64,000 bases of DNA, taken from assembly GCF_900089955.1 (NCBI RefSeq), contig NZ_FLQX01000117.1:1-64000 (forward strand), given 5' to 3'. The stretch is from Candidatus Accumulibacter aalborgensis. GTDB lineage: Bacteria; Pseudomonadota; Gammaproteobacteria; Burkholderiales; Rhodocyclaceae. Positions 43,918-54,727 of this stretch are shown in pieces. The notes beneath the pieces are model-generated. The model made no database searches and was not told the DNA's origin. It was given only the letters and a program-made list of their open reading frames with translations. The translations under genes were made by a program, and so were the position numbers. Within the stretch, counting starts at the first letter, position 1; each line of letters starts with the position of its first letter.

Positions 43918-46092
43918 ATGTCCAACGCGAACAACGCTGCGCCACTTGATTCTGCAAATATCGACGCCTGGAAAAAGGCCGCCACCAAGTCCGCGCCAGG
44001 GGGTAATGTCGACGCGCTGAACTGGGTCACCCCCGAGGGAATCATCGTCAAGCCATTGTATACCAAGGCAGATGTCGAAGGCCTGGAATACACCGATACA
44101 CTGCCTGGTCTGGCCCCCTTCGTCCGCGGCCCGCAGGCAACGATGTACGCGGTGCGGCCATGGACCATTCGCCAGTACGCCGGTTTCTCCACCGCTGAAG
44201 CATCCAACGCTTTCTATCGCAAGGCCCTGGCCGCTGGCGGCCAGGGCGTTTCGGTCGCTTTCGATCTGGCCACCCACCGCGGTTACGACTCCGACCATCC
44301 GCGTGTCACCGGCGACGTCGGCAAGGCCGGTGTGGCAATCGATTCGGTCGAAGACATGAAGATTCTGTTCGACGGCATCCCGCTCGAAAAAGTCTCGGTA
44401 TCGATGACCATGAACGGTGCCGTGCTGCCGATCCTCGCGGGCTACATCGTCGCTGCCGAAGAGCAGGGCGTGCCGCAGGAGAAGCTCTCGGGGACGATCC
44501 AGAACGACATCCTCAAGGAATTCATGGTTCGCAACACCTATATCTACCCGCCGAAACCGTCGATGACGATCATTTCCGACATCATCGGCTACACCGCGCA
44601 GCACATGCCGAAGTTCAACTCGATCTCGATTTCGGGCTACCACATGCAGGAAGCGGGTGCGACGCAAGCGCTCGAACTGGCGTTCACGCTGGCCGATGGT
44701 CGCGAGTACGTGAAGACGGCGATCGCTTCCGGTCTCGACGTCGACGGCTTTGCCGGCCGGCTCTCGTTCTTCTTCGCCATCGGCATGAACTTCTATCTCG
44801 AGGTCGCCAAGCTGCGCGCTGCGCGCCTGCTGTGGTGGAAGATCATGCAGGAGTTTTCGCCGAAGAGCCCGAAGTCGATGATGCTGCGCACGCACTGCCA
44901 GACCTCGGGCTGGTCGCTGACCGAACAGGACCCGTACAACAATGTCGTGCGCACGACGATCGAGGCGATGGCTGCGGTTTTTGGCGGCACCCAGTCCCTG
45001 CACACCAATGCCCTCGATGAAGCGATCGCCCTGCCGACCGAATTCTCGTCGCGTATCGCACGCAACACGCAGCTCGTGATCCAGGAAGAAACGCATATCA
45101 CCAGTGTCATCGATCCGTGGGCTGGCTCGTACATGATGGAAAAGCTGACGCAGGACCTGGTCGACGAAGCGTGGAAGATCATCGAGGAGGTCGAGTCCAT
45201 GGGCGGCATGACGCACGCCGTCGAATCGGGCTGGGCCAAGATGAAGATCGAAGGCTGCGCGGCCGACAAGCAGGCGCGCATCGATTCCGGCAAGGACGTG
45301 ATCGTCGGCGTGAACAAGTACAAGCTGGCCAAGGAAGACGCGCTGGACATTCGCGACATCGACAACAACGCGGTCCGCGATTCACAGATTGCCCGGCTGA
45401 AGGAGGTTCGCGGCAACCGCGATGCCGACAAGGTCAACGCAGCGCTGGCCGATCTGACGCGCTGCGCCGAAACTGGCGAAGGCAATCTGCTCGACTTTGC
45501 GGTCAAGGCGATGCGCTTGCGCGCATCGGTGGGTGAAGTCTCCGACGCCATGGAAAAGATTTTCGGTCGCTTCCGCGCCACGCAGCAAACGGTCTCCGGC
45601 GTCTATGGCGCGGTCCTCGAAGGAATGTCGAGCTGGGAGTCGCTCAAAGCCGAGATCGTCAAGTTCAATGACGACGAAGGCCGCCGGCCGCGGATCATGA
45701 TCGCCAAGCTCGGCCAGGATGGCCACGACCGCGGTGCCAAGGTGGTGGCCACCGCCTTTGCCGACCTCGGCTTCGACATCGACGTCGGTCCGCTCTTCCA
45801 GACACCGGCAGAAGCGGCTCGTCTGGCGATCGAAAACGACGTGCATGCGGTAGGTGTTTCTTCGCTGGCGGCCGGGCACAAGACCCTGCTGCCCGAGCTG
45901 GTCCAGGCATTGAAGGATCAGGGCGCCGACGACATCATCGTCTTTGCTGGCGGCGTGATCCCGGCGCAGGACTATGACTTTCTGTTCAAGGCGGGTGCCA
46001 AGGCCATTTTCGGGCCGGGGACGCGGATCGAGGATTCGGCGCTGACCGTGCTGACGGAAATTCGCAAGGCGCGCGGGCAAGCCTCTACCTGA
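43918..46092 (+). CDS. mcm: Methylmalonyl-CoA mutase
   Basis: Adenosylcobalamin-dependent mutase that interconverts (R)-methylmalonyl-CoA and succinyl-CoA. 724 residues: the TIM-barrel domain has [20 protein letters not shown] and [20 protein letters not shown]; the C-terminal cobalamin domain has [20 protein letters not shown] with the Asp-x-His base near residue 602. ATG 43918 follows AAAGG; the in-frame ATG at 43834 is not conserved. It heads mcm-meaB-pccB-pccA. No cobalamin riboswitch is visible upstream. Confidence 0.96.
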   Translation: MSNANNAAPLDSANIDAWKKAATKSAPGGNVDALNWVTPEGIIVKPLYTKADVEGLEYTDTLPGLAPFVRGPQATMYAVRPWTIRQYAGFSTAEASNAFYRKALAAGGQGVSVAFDLATHRGYDSDHPRVTGDVGKAGVAIDSVEDMKILFDGIPLEKVSVSMTMNGAVLPILAGYIVAAEEQGVPQEKLSGTIQNDILKEFMVRNTYIYPPKPSMTIISDIIGYTAQHMPKFNSISISGYHMQEAGATQALELAFTLADGREYVKTAIASGLDVDGFAGRLSFFFAIGMNFYLEVAKLRAARLLWWKIMQEFSPKSPKSMMLRTHCQTSGWSLTEQDPYNNVVRTTIEAMAAVFGGTQSLHTNALDEAIALPTEFSSRIARNTQLVIQEETHITSVIDPWAGSYMMEKLTQDLVDEAWKIIEEVESMGGMTHAVESGWAKMKIEGCAADKQARIDSGKDVIVGVNKYKLAKEDALDIRDIDNNAVRDSQIARLKEVRGNRDADKVNAALADLTRCAETGEGNLLDFAVKAMRLRASVGEVSDAMEKIFGRFRATQQTVSGVYGAVLEGMSSWESLKAEIVKFNDDEGRRPRIMIAKLGQDGHDRGAKVVATAFADLGFDIDVGPLFQTPAEAARLAIENDVHAVGVSSLAAGHKTLLPELVQALKDQGADDIIVFAGGVIPAQDYDFLFKAGAKAIFGPGTRIEDSALTVLTEIRKARGQAST

Positions 46093-46117
46093 GTCACAGC
46101 AACATCCACGTTGGGCG

Positions 46118-47122
46118 ATGGACATGACCAGCATTGCAGCAGCCGGCCTTTCGGCCACCGACCAGCATCTCGTTGATGGCGTACTGGCCGGTCGCCGGCG
46201 ATCGCTGGCCAAGACCATCACGCTCGTCGAATCGACGCGCCACGATCACCAGCGGCACGCACGGCAGGTTTTGACGGCGCTCTTGCCACACACCGGACGA
46301 ACGATTCGGGTCGGCATCTCAGGTGCCCCGGGCGCCGGCAAGTCGACCTTCATCGAGACGCTCGGCCTCTATCTGATCGAGGCCGGCAAACGGGTGGCCG
46401 TTCTTGCCGTCGACCCGTCGTCGTCGGTTTCCGGCGGGTCGATTCTCGGCGACAAGACACGCATGGAATTTCTCTGTCAGCGCGAGGAGGCATTCATCCG
46501 GCCCAGCCCTTCATCCGGTTCGCTGGGCGGCGTCGCCGACAAGACGCGCGAAGCGATGCTGGTCTGCGAAGCGGCCGGTTTTGACGTGATCATCGTCGAG
46601 ACGGTGGGGGTCGGGCAATCCGAGACCACGGTGGCCGGCATGGTTGATGCCTTCGTCCTGCTGCAGTTGCCCAACGCCGGTGATGACCTGCAGGCGATCA
46701 AGAAGGGGATTGTCGAGATTGCCGACCTGGTGGTCTTCAACAAGGCCGACATCGATGAACGCGCTGCGGCCTTCGCCCGTGGTCAGATGAAAGCCGCGCT
46801 GACCATGCTGCGCAGCGCCAGCCCCAACTGGCGGCCACCGGTGCTCACCGTCAGCGCGCTGGCCAAGCGCGGCATCGTCGAATTCTGGGCCGAGATCGAA
46901 CGCTACCGGACGACGATGACGGCCAGCGGCGAATTCGAAGAAAAACGCCGGCGGCAAGCCGTCGACTGGATGTGGAACCTGATCGACTCCGGCCTGCGCC
47001 AATATTTTCGTTCTCATCCAGCAGTACGCTCGGCGCTGCCGGAGCTGTCGGGCGACGTCGCCGAAGGGCGGACGACGCCCGGCGCGGCAGCTTCACGCCT
47101 GCTGGCCTTCTTGAAGCACTGA
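46118..47122 (+). CDS. meaB: Methylmalonyl-CoA mutase-associated GTPase MeaB
   Basis: 334-residue G3E-family GTPase that chaperones cofactor loading and protects the mutase. Walker A GAPGAGKS at 69-76, the switch VDPSSSVSGGSILGDKTR, ETVGVGQSE and the base-specificity NKAD. It follows mcm by 25 bases in the same operon. A second ATG at 46124 could also be used. Confidence 0.95.
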   Translation: MDMTSIAAAGLSATDQHLVDGVLAGRRRSLAKTITLVESTRHDHQRHARQVLTALLPHTGRTIRVGISGAPGAGKSTFIETLGLYLIEAGKRVAVLAVDPSSSVSGGSILGDKTRMEFLCQREEAFIRPSPSSGSLGGVADKTREAMLVCEAAGFDVIIVETVGVGQSETTVAGMVDAFVLLQLPNAGDDLQAIKKGIVEIADLVVFNKADIDERAAAFARGQMKAALTMLRSASPNWRPPVLTVSALAKRGIVEFWAEIERYRTTMTASGEFEEKRRRQAVDWMWNLIDSGLRQYFRSHPAVRSALPELSGDVAEGRTTPGAAASRLLAFLKH

Positions 47123-47141
47123 TACCCCATAGGCGGGGTAT
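47122..47141 (+). other. Hairpin in the meaB-pccB gap
   Basis: ATACCCC (47122-47128) pairs with GGGGTAT (47135-47141) around a six-base loop, overlapping the meaB stop. There is no T-run, so it is not a clear terminator; it might stabilise or process mRNA. Confidence 0.45.
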
Positions 47142-47206
47142 TGCACCGAGACCTCCGATTTGTTTCTCGTAGTTCTGATTGACGCGACCGTTAGGGAGTA
47201 GAACTT

Positions 47207-48739
<1,533 letters not shown>

Positions 48740-48758
48740 ACGACGGGGAGATATAGAG

Positions 48759-50747
48759 ATGTTCAAGAAAATTCTGATCGCCAACCGCGGCGAGATCGCC
48801 TGCCGGGTGATGAAGACCGCCAAGAAAATGGGCATCAAGACGGTCGCGGTCTATTCCGAGGCCGACAAGGACTCGATGCACGTGTTGATGGCCGATGAGG
48901 GGGTCTGTATCGGCCCCGCAGCGTCCAAGGAATCGTATCTGGTGATCGACAAGATCATCGCCGCCTGCAAAGCGACCGGCGCCGAGGCGGTACACCCCGG
49001 CTATGGTTTCCTGTCCGAAAACGAAGAGTTCTCGCGCCGTCTGGAAGACAACGGCATCATCTTCGTCGGCCCGAAACACTATTCGGTGGCAGCGATGGGC
49101 GACAAGATCGCCTCCAAGAAGCTGGCCATCGAAGCCAAGGTCAACACCATCCCCGGCTACAACGCCGAGATCACCGACTCGGCGCAGGCCGTGGAAATCG
49201 CCAAGGGCATTGGCTACCCGGTGATGATCAAGGCCTCCGCCGGCGGCGGCGGCAAGGGCCTGCGCGTTGCTTTCGACGACAAGGAAGCCTTCGAGGGCTT
49301 CGAGGCCTGCCGCAACGAGGCGCGCAACAGTTTCGGCGACGATCGCGTGTTCATCGAGAAGTTCGTCGAGGGGCCGCACCACATCGAGATCCAGTTGATC
49401 GCCGACTCCTTCGGCAACACCGTGTACCTGCTCGAACGCGAGTGTTCGATACAGCGCCGGCACCAGAAGGTCCTCGAGGAAGCCCCGTCACCGTTCATCG
49501 ACGACACCATTCGCAAGGCGATGGGCGAGCAGGCCGTGGCGCTGGCCAAAGCCGTCAACTATCAGAGCGCAGGAACCGTCGAGTTCGTCGTCGGCTCCGA
49601 CAAGTCGTTCTACTTCCTGGAAATGAACACTCGTCTGCAGGTTGAACACCCGGTGACCGAAATGATCACCGGTGTCGACCTGGTCGAGTTGATGATCCGC
49701 GTCGCCGCCGGCGAACCCTTGCCGTTCAAGCAGGAAGACATCAAAGCCAACGGTTGGGCGATTGAGTGTCGGATCAACGCCGAGGATCCCTTCCGCGGCT
49801 TCCTGCCGTCGGTAGGGCGTCTGGTCAAGTATCGGCCACCCGAAGCCGTCGAAGGACAGGTCCGCGTTGACACCGGCGTCTTCGAGGGTGGCGAGATTTC
49901 GATGTACTACGACTCGATGATTGCCAAGCTGATCTGCCACGGCGCTACCCGTGACCAGGCGATCGTCCGGCTGCGCGACGCCCTCAACGCCTTCGTGATT
50001 CGCGGCATCGACTCCAACATTCCTTTCCAGGCGGCGTTGATGCAGAATCCGCGCTTCCTGTCAGGGGTGTTCACGACGGCATTCATTGCCGAGGAGTATC
50101 CCGACGGCTTCGTGGCCTCCGACGTGGTGCACGACGATCCGGGTCTGCTGGCGGCAGTGGGCGCCTTCGGCCGGCGTCGCTACATCGACCGGGCGGTGCA
50201 GGTCAGCGGCCAGATGGCTGGCCATCACCGCAAGGTGGGCAGCGAATGGGTCGTCCAGATGGAGGGCAAGGATTACCCCGTGGTCGTCACGCCGATCGCC
50301 GGTGGTTACTCGGTGACCCACGGTGACGATCGCTACGATCTCGTTTCGGACTGGAAGTTCGGCGAACTCGTCTTCCACGGTACCTGCAACGGAGTGCCGC
50401 TGTGCCTGCAACTCGAGCGCATCGGTCTGCTCTATCGGGTCGTGCACTTCGGCAAACAGGTCAAGGTCACCGTGATGACCGCCAATGCCGCCCGCATGCT
50501 GGCACTGATGCCCAAGAAGGTGCCGCCGGACCTGTCGAAGTTCCTGCTCTCGCCGATGCCTGGCTTGTTGCGTGAAGTGTCGGTTGAGGAGGGACAGCAG
50601 GTCAGCGCTGGTGAAAAGCTGGCGGTCATCGAGGCGATGAAGATGGAGAACGTCCTCAAGGCCGAACGCGACTGCAAGGTCAAGAAGGTCGTCACTCCGG
50701 CGGGCGAGAGTCTGTCGGTCGATCAGGTGATCCTCGAATTCGAGTAA
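48759..50747 (+). CDS. pccA: Propionyl-CoA carboxylase alpha subunit (biotin carboxylase/biotin carrier)
   Basis: 662-residue biotin-dependent carboxylase subunit. Order: biotin-carboxylase N-domain (KILIANRGEIACRVMK), ATP-grasp (KASAGGGGKGLRV), C-domain (EMNTRLQVEHPVTE), a middle BT domain, and the C-terminal carrier domain with biotinyl Lys near 628 in EAMKMEN. It completes the mcm-meaB-pccB-pccA pathway and is followed by a strong bidirectional terminator. Confidence 0.96.
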   Translation: MFKKILIANRGEIACRVMKTAKKMGIKTVAVYSEADKDSMHVLMADEGVCIGPAASKESYLVIDKIIAACKATGAEAVHPGYGFLSENEEFSRRLEDNGIIFVGPKHYSVAAMGDKIASKKLAIEAKVNTIPGYNAEITDSAQAVEIAKGIGYPVMIKASAGGGGKGLRVAFDDKEAFEGFEACRNEARNSFGDDRVFIEKFVEGPHHIEIQLIADSFGNTVYLLERECSIQRRHQKVLEEAPSPFIDDTIRKAMGEQAVALAKAVNYQSAGTVEFVVGSDKSFYFLEMNTRLQVEHPVTEMITGVDLVELMIRVAAGEPLPFKQEDIKANGWAIECRINAEDPFRGFLPSVGRLVKYRPPEAVEGQVRVDTGVFEGGEISMYYDSMIAKLICHGATRDQAIVRLRDALNAFVIRGIDSNIPFQAALMQNPRFLSGVFTTAFIAEEYPDGFVASDVVHDDPGLLAAVGAFGRRRYIDRAVQVSGQMAGHHRKVGSEWVVQMEGKDYPVVVTPIAGGYSVTHGDDRYDLVSDWKFGELVFHGTCNGVPLCLQLERIGLLYRVVHFGKQVKVTVMTANAARMLALMPKKVPPDLSKFLLSPMPGLLREVSVEEGQQVSAGEKLAVIEAMKMENVLKAERDCKVKKVVTPAGESLSVDQVILEFE

Positions 50748-50770
50748 GCCGGGTGTAGTCGCGTTTGTGA

Positions 50771-50804
50771 GGAAAGAAGCCCGCCTTTAGGCGGGCTTCT
50801 TTCC
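50771..50804. terminator. Strong terminator after pccA
   Basis: A perfect 15-bp stem (GGAAAGAAGCCCGCC at 50771-50785 with its complement at 50790-50804) around TTTA. The arms begin and end in A/T-rich runs, so it can work in both directions. Confidence 0.92.
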
Positions 50805-50830
50805 GTCCACTGTTCCGCTCCTCACGCTCC

Positions 50831-51019
50831 TCAGGGAATGATTGGTCAAATTCCGGGCAGCGAGTCCATCGGGCTGCGAACGCCGCCGGCCAAGTCAAGT
50901 TATTCGCTCCGGACGGTAAAGAGCAGGCCACGCTTTGCTATCCTGCGAAGGATATGACGGAGCCGGTGAAGTACTTTGCGCCCACCTATCTGAAGCAGTC
51001 CTTGCGAAATTGCGAATAG
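50831..51019 (+). pseudogene. Unidentified coding fragment
   Basis: An open frame without a start, with protein-like composition near its end: KLFAPDGKEQATLCYPAKDM then VKYFAPTYLKQSLRNCE and a TAG stop. I do not recognise it. It looks like the C-terminus of a decayed gene in the debris region upstream of hicB. Confidence 0.3.
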
Positions 51020-51303
51020 CATGTTGCCCAAGGAGCCGCTGAATTAAAAGGGCCAGGGTCAATTTAACGCCTCTTAAGCCCATCCTTCTAAGCACTGGAT
51101 TTAATATAGGCCACGCGAAGTGACTTCGGGGCGATCTGCGGCCGGCGGCCCGATTACTTCGCTAGCTTTTCATTCAACACGGATGCCGGTGCAGCGTGGT
51201 TGCTTGTCCTGCGGCGCCCTTGCCGGCGCCGTTTAATTCTCACGTTCGGCGTCAGCAGCCATGGCAAGCTACAATGCTGCACATTTCCTACCGGAGATCG
51301 ATT
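51020..51303. other. Non-coding debris upstream of hicB
   Basis: No gene is supported here. A long imperfect hairpin pairs GCGAAGT (51116-51122) with ACTTCGC (51157-51163), with an inner CGGG/CCCG helix. A further GGCGCC pair lies around 51222-51237. The TTTAATTCTCACGTTCGGC-type end before hicB resembles integron attC sites loosely, but no matching partner half was found. Confidence 0.4.
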
Positions 51304-51513
51304 ATGAACTTCAGCATCGAGTGCGAGGAAGAAGTTGATGGCCGCTGGATCGCTGAGATTCCGCAGCTTCCAGGTGTCTTGTCCTACGGCCAGACGGCTG
51401 AAGAGGCCATGGCAAAGGCTGAGGTGCTCGCCCTGCGCACCATGGCCGAGCGCCTTGAGCAGAACGAGTCGCGTCCCATCGAAATCAATATTTCTCTTCC
51501 CCTCGTCGCATGA
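51304..51513 (+). CDS. hicB: HicB family antitoxin-like protein
   Basis: 69-residue HicB-fold antitoxin: MNFSIECEEEVDGRWIAEIP, then LPGVLSYGQTAEEAMAKAEV. GGAG lies seven bases before the ATG. HicB neutralises the HicA mRNA interferase and represses its operon; this copy lacks a C-terminal DNA-binding extension. Its stop overlaps an ATG at 51510 which opens only a truncated hicA, so the antitoxin is now solitary. Confidence 0.82.
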   Translation: MNFSIECEEEVDGRWIAEIPQLPGVLSYGQTAEEAMAKAEVLALRTMAERLEQNESRPIEINISLPLVA

Positions 51514-51542
51514 GCCAGTGGCCATCCATCCAAAAGCAATGA
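51510..51542 (+). pseudogene. Vestigial hicA start
   Basis: An ATG overlapping the hicB stop (ATGA) reads MSQWPSIQKQ then TGA. This resembles the N-terminus of HicA toxins with the MSxWPS start found in hicB-hicA order. The rest of the gene is missing. Confidence 0.45.
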
Positions 51543-51559
51543 TCCCGTGCAAATGCGGA

Positions 51560-51604
51560 TTGACATCTCACCATAGCCGTATAATATGACCAAGTGGTCA
51601 TATT
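51560..51604 (+). promoter_or_regulatory. Promoter and palindromic operator of phd-vapC
   Basis: TTGACA (51560-51565) and TAATAT (51582-51587) are 16 bases apart. A perfect 10-bp-arm palindrome, AATATGACCA (51583-51592) and its complement (51595-51604), covers the -10 and the start site. It is the expected target of the antitoxin/toxin complex for autoregulation. Confidence 0.8.
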
Positions 51605-51616
51605 TTGAGGTCCGTC

Positions 51617-51847
51617 ATGCGTACCGTTCAGGTCGCCGAGGCCAAAGCCAAATTCTCCGCGCTCCTTGCCGCCGCCGAGGCCGGTGAGGAAATCTCCATC
51701 ACCCGCCATGGCAAAGTCGTGGCGCGCATCGTGCCAGACACCCCGCGTATGGCTGCGGATGTTTTCCGACCCTGCTGGGAAGACGCGGATGTCGACCTGG
51801 AAGCCCCGGCGGACATGCCACCTGAGCCGACACCGGATCTGGTTTGA
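51617..51847 (+). CDS. Phd/YefM-type antitoxin
   Basis: 76-residue antitoxin: MRTVQVAEAKAKFSALLAAA, then ISITRHGKVVARIVPD, the Phd DNA-binding fold, and an acidic C-terminus that would block the toxin. ATG 51617 follows GAGG; a TTG at 51605 lies in the operator. The stop is one base before the toxin ATG. Autoregulation is likely by way of the palindrome at 51583-51604. Confidence 0.9.
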   Translation: MRTVQVAEAKAKFSALLAAAEAGEEISITRHGKVVARIVPDTPRMAADVFRPCWEDADVDLEAPADMPPEPTPDLV

Positions 51848-51848
51848 C

Positions 51849-52247
51849 ATGCGCTACCTGCTTGACACCAACATCTTTATCGCAGGCATGAAGGGCGTGG
51901 AGCGTGTACGCAACAAGCTGGAAACCACGCCTGTATCCGAAGTCATACTCTCGCCCGTCGTGTTGGGTGAACTGGAGTACGGCGTGGAAAAAAGCCTGCA
52001 TCGCGAGAAGAACGCTGCACACCTCGCGCGGATAGTAGGCGGACTGCAACTCATCGCCCTGGACGTCGAAACCAGCCATCATTACGGCATCATTCGGGCG
52101 AAGCTGGAACGTCAAGGCGCGCCTATTGGCGCCAATGATTATTGGATTGCAGCCCAGGCGCTTGCTCTACGTGCAGTGCTCGTCACCGACAACCTGGGCG
52201 AGTTCGCCAGAGTGCCGGGCCTGATGTGGGAGAACTGGTTGGCGTGA
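51849..52247 (+). CDS. vapC: PIN-domain toxin (VapC)
   Basis: 132-residue ribonuclease toxin. PIN acidic residues: MRYLLDTNIFI (Asp6), LGELEYG (Glu), and IGANDYWIAAQAL plus VTDNLGEF near the C-terminus. Toxins of this type cleave tRNA or rRNA. It follows the Phd-type antitoxin by one base; the pair is complete and apparently functional, unlike the hicBA and vapC remnants in the window. Confidence 0.92.
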   Translation: MRYLLDTNIFIAGMKGVERVRNKLETTPVSEVILSPVVLGELEYGVEKSLHREKNAAHLARIVGGLQLIALDVETSHHYGIIRAKLERQGAPIGANDYWIAAQALALRAVLVTDNLGEFARVPGLMWENWLA

Positions 52248-52339
52248 ACGCTGCAGCCGGGAACGTGGCGCTTGCGGCATGCCACCTTCTAACTTCATCA
52301 GCGCAGCGCCGACAAGGCCTTGCCGCCCGACCTCGGCGC

Positions 52340-53683
52340 TCAGCGCGAGCGCGCGAGATCGAAGTCAGCGGTATTGCGTTCGTCGATGAACACGCTGGCC
52401 GGATCGGGCGATTGCCCATTGCGACAGGTGACGACGACGTTGGCCAGGAGCTGTTTTTTCTGCAGCACTTCGACGGCGCAGCGGCCGTAGACGCTCTCGA
52501 TGGTAGCCAGCAGGTTGCGTGCATAAGGCGTGGCGAGGGCGCTGTCGAGGATCAGGTTGGCAATCAACAGTCCTTCCGGTTCAAGCACGCGCCGCGTGCC
52601 CTGCCAGAATTCGCGGGTGACCAGGTGGCCGGGGATCGAGGAATGCGATCCATAGACGTCGACGATCGCCGCGGCGAAGCGCTGTTCGGTACGGATCACG
52701 AAACGGCGCGCGTCGTCGGCGATGAAGTCGCCCTGGGCCGCTGTGCGCAGGAAATGCTTTTCGGCAATGCCGCGAACTGCCGGGTCAATATCGACATACG
52801 TGTAATGGTTGCTCGGTTCGCGGTGCGACAGCGTGAAGCCACCGGCACCGAGTACCAGAATCCGGCGGCCACGAAAACCGAACTCGTCAAGCAGCAGGCT
52901 GCGTATGTGTCTGATGTAGAGCGCGTAGAGCGGTGGTTCGGCTTCGTCGATCAACGAGGCAACCGAACTGTTGTTCTTGAACGCTCGACCATTGACGGAT
53001 CCCTTGTAGTTGACCGGCACCACCAGATAGCTGGCATAGGAGGTCTCGATCTCCGGGCGAAGCCACACGTTGGCGACCACGGTCAGCGTGCCGACGACCA
53101 GACTGGCGGCGATCGCAGCACGGTCACGCGTGCTCAGGAGCAGAAAGCCAACGACGAGCAGCAGCGCACAGAGGGCCACCGCAGCCGAAACGCCCAGCCA
53201 TTGCATGACCAGCAGTGAAAGCGAAAGCGAACCCAGAAAGGAACCCAGCGTCGAGTAGTAGAGCGCCTGGCCGCTGGCTTCGCCGACGCGTTCGAGGTGC
53301 AGCAGGTTGGTCAGGATCGGCACGGTCTGCCCGAGCAGCCAGGCGATCGGGCAGACCACGCCGGCGATGAAGACCAGATACCCCACCAGCGGCGGACCGA
53401 GCGCGGCGAAGATCAGGTCAACGGCAATGCCGGTCAGCCCAACGCCGGTGAGTAGCGCGGCAATCAGGAAGTTTCTCGCCACCACCGCGAGGTACTCGCC
53501 GTCGATTTTCGCACCGGCCTGGTAACCCAGGGCCAGCGCGAGCAGAAAGAAGCCGATGGTCGGCGCAGTGACGACGATCGAACTTCCCAGGTGGGGGATG
53601 ATCTGGCGCAGGGCGATGACTTCGGCGCCGAGTGAGCAGAATCCTTCAATGAAGACGATGGCAAAAAGCAGGAAGCGTGGCAT
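52340..53683 (-). CDS. Membrane-bound spermidine synthase-like protein
   Basis: 447 residues. About eight membrane segments occupy residues 1-190 (from FLLFAIVFIEGFCSLGAEVI to VGFLLLSTRDRAAIAASLVV), followed by a class I methyltransferase/spermidine-synthase domain (GRRILVLGAGGFTLSHREP, YVDIDPAVRG, AAIVDVYGSHSSIPGHLVT). Such fusions may make spermidine or related aminopropyl compounds, or act on another substrate. The polyamine-donor residues were not assessed. It is monocistronic. Confidence 0.83.
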   Translation of the reverse strand: MPRFLLFAIVFIEGFCSLGAEVIALRQIIPHLGSSIVVTAPTIGFFLLALALGYQAGAKIDGEYLAVVARNFLIAALLTGVGLTGIAVDLIFAALGPPLVGYLVFIAGVVCPIAWLLGQTVPILTNLLHLERVGEASGQALYYSTLGSFLGSLSLSLLVMQWLGVSAAVALCALLLVVGFLLLSTRDRAAIAASLVVGTLTVVANVWLRPEIETSYASYLVVPVNYKGSVNGRAFKNNSSVASLIDEAEPPLYALYIRHIRSLLLDEFGFRGRRILVLGAGGFTLSHREPSNHYTYVDIDPAVRGIAEKHFLRTAAQGDFIADDARRFVIRTEQRFAAAIVDVYGSHSSIPGHLVTREFWQGTRRVLEPEGLLIANLILDSALATPYARNLLATIESVYGRCAVEVLQKKQLLANVVVTCRNGQSPDPASVFIDERNTADFDLARSR

Positions 53684-53779
53684 GGGGAATCACATCGTCG
53701 GGGCAGGGCCAGGCGGCACTATACTCCAAGAGCCGCGGCGGTCGGCTCGCGCGAGGTCGCGGCCGCGCTGCGCAGCCGC

Positions 53780-54673
53780 TCACTGGCTGCGATTGTCCGA
53801 CGAGCTTGCCGTTCCTGCCCGTGTGTCGATGCGCAGCAGAGCGGGCAGAAGTTCCGTTGGCAACATCAGCCGCGAGAGCAATGTCTCGCGGCTGATGTTG
53901 AGCAGGCTCTGGATCGCCGCAAGGTCGTCTGGTATCGCTGCATGGGTCCACCCGTCGATCGAGTGGCGGGCGAGGTTGACGGCCAGCTTGACATTCTGCA
54001 CCCTTGGCAGTTGCGCATTTCCGTCGCTCATCAGCGTGGTCAGCAGACCCGGCAAGTGCCACGCATGGCAGAGCGCCAATTGCAGATCGGCCAGCGGAAA
54101 ACCAAGGAACTCCTCCTGGACACTGGCGCTACGCAGTGTCCGGTCAGCTTGCAGCCGGGAGCGAATCGCGAGCGCCAGTTCGGGCGCAAAGCACCACAGC
54201 AGCAGCTCGGCCAGGTCGTGCAACAGCGCGGCGAGCGCCACCTCCTCGACGTTCATGTCGTGCCGCGCGAAGGCCCAGTCGTGTGCGTAGCGCGCGGCGC
54301 GCTGCGTTCGCCGGACTACCTGCAGCATGCCCAGCAAAGCTTGCGGTTGACGGCCGAGGAGCACCTCGATGGTCAGTGGACTTTCGAACTTCCGAAAAAA
54401 AGGATCCACGCCGAGCATCATCACGGCGCTGGCGATGTTCGTGATTTCGCTGCGCAAGTGTTTGCTGCCGAAGGCCTGGATATAGGCCAGGACGCGGATC
54501 GCCAGCAGCGGATCCTGCAAAACGATGTCGGTGATGTCGCGCGCGCTGACCCGGTCGATATGCTGGCGCGCTTCGTCGAGGCGGCGCGTCGTCTGACGCA
54601 GGATCGGCATCTCCGCGTCGCTGAACAACGTCAGCCAGCCGGCAAGGTCCTTTGGCGTGGGCGTGTTGGGCAT
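53780..54673 (-). CDS. HDOD domain signalling protein
   Basis: 297-residue protein consisting mainly of an HDOD domain: ILRQTTRRLDEARQHIDRVS, PLLAIRVLAYIQAFGS, EVALAALLHDLAELLLWCFA. HDOD is a non-catalytic or altered HD relative that mediates contacts in second-messenger and stress pathways. No output domain is attached. It may be cotranscribed with the RluB-type gene 54 bases upstream. Partner unknown. Confidence 0.88.
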   Translation of the reverse strand: MPNTPTPKDLAGWLTLFSDAEMPILRQTTRRLDEARQHIDRVSARDITDIVLQDPLLAIRVLAYIQAFGSKHLRSEITNIASAVMMLGVDPFFRKFESPLTIEVLLGRQPQALLGMLQVVRRTQRAARYAHDWAFARHDMNVEEVALAALLHDLAELLLWCFAPELALAIRSRLQADRTLRSASVQEEFLGFPLADLQLALCHAWHLPGLLTTLMSDGNAQLPRVQNVKLAVNLARHSIDGWTHAAIPDDLAAIQSLLNISRETLLSRLMLPTELLPALLRIDTRAGTASSSDNRSQ

Positions 54674-54727
54674 TGATGTCGCCTTCGCTAGCGTCAGCGG
54701 GGGGTACGCTGAGCAGTCCGTGGAGGG

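Noticed and set aside
51220-51260. Integron attC site upstream of hicB.
   Set aside because: One end resembles an attC edge weakly, but no complementary half and no integrase were seen.
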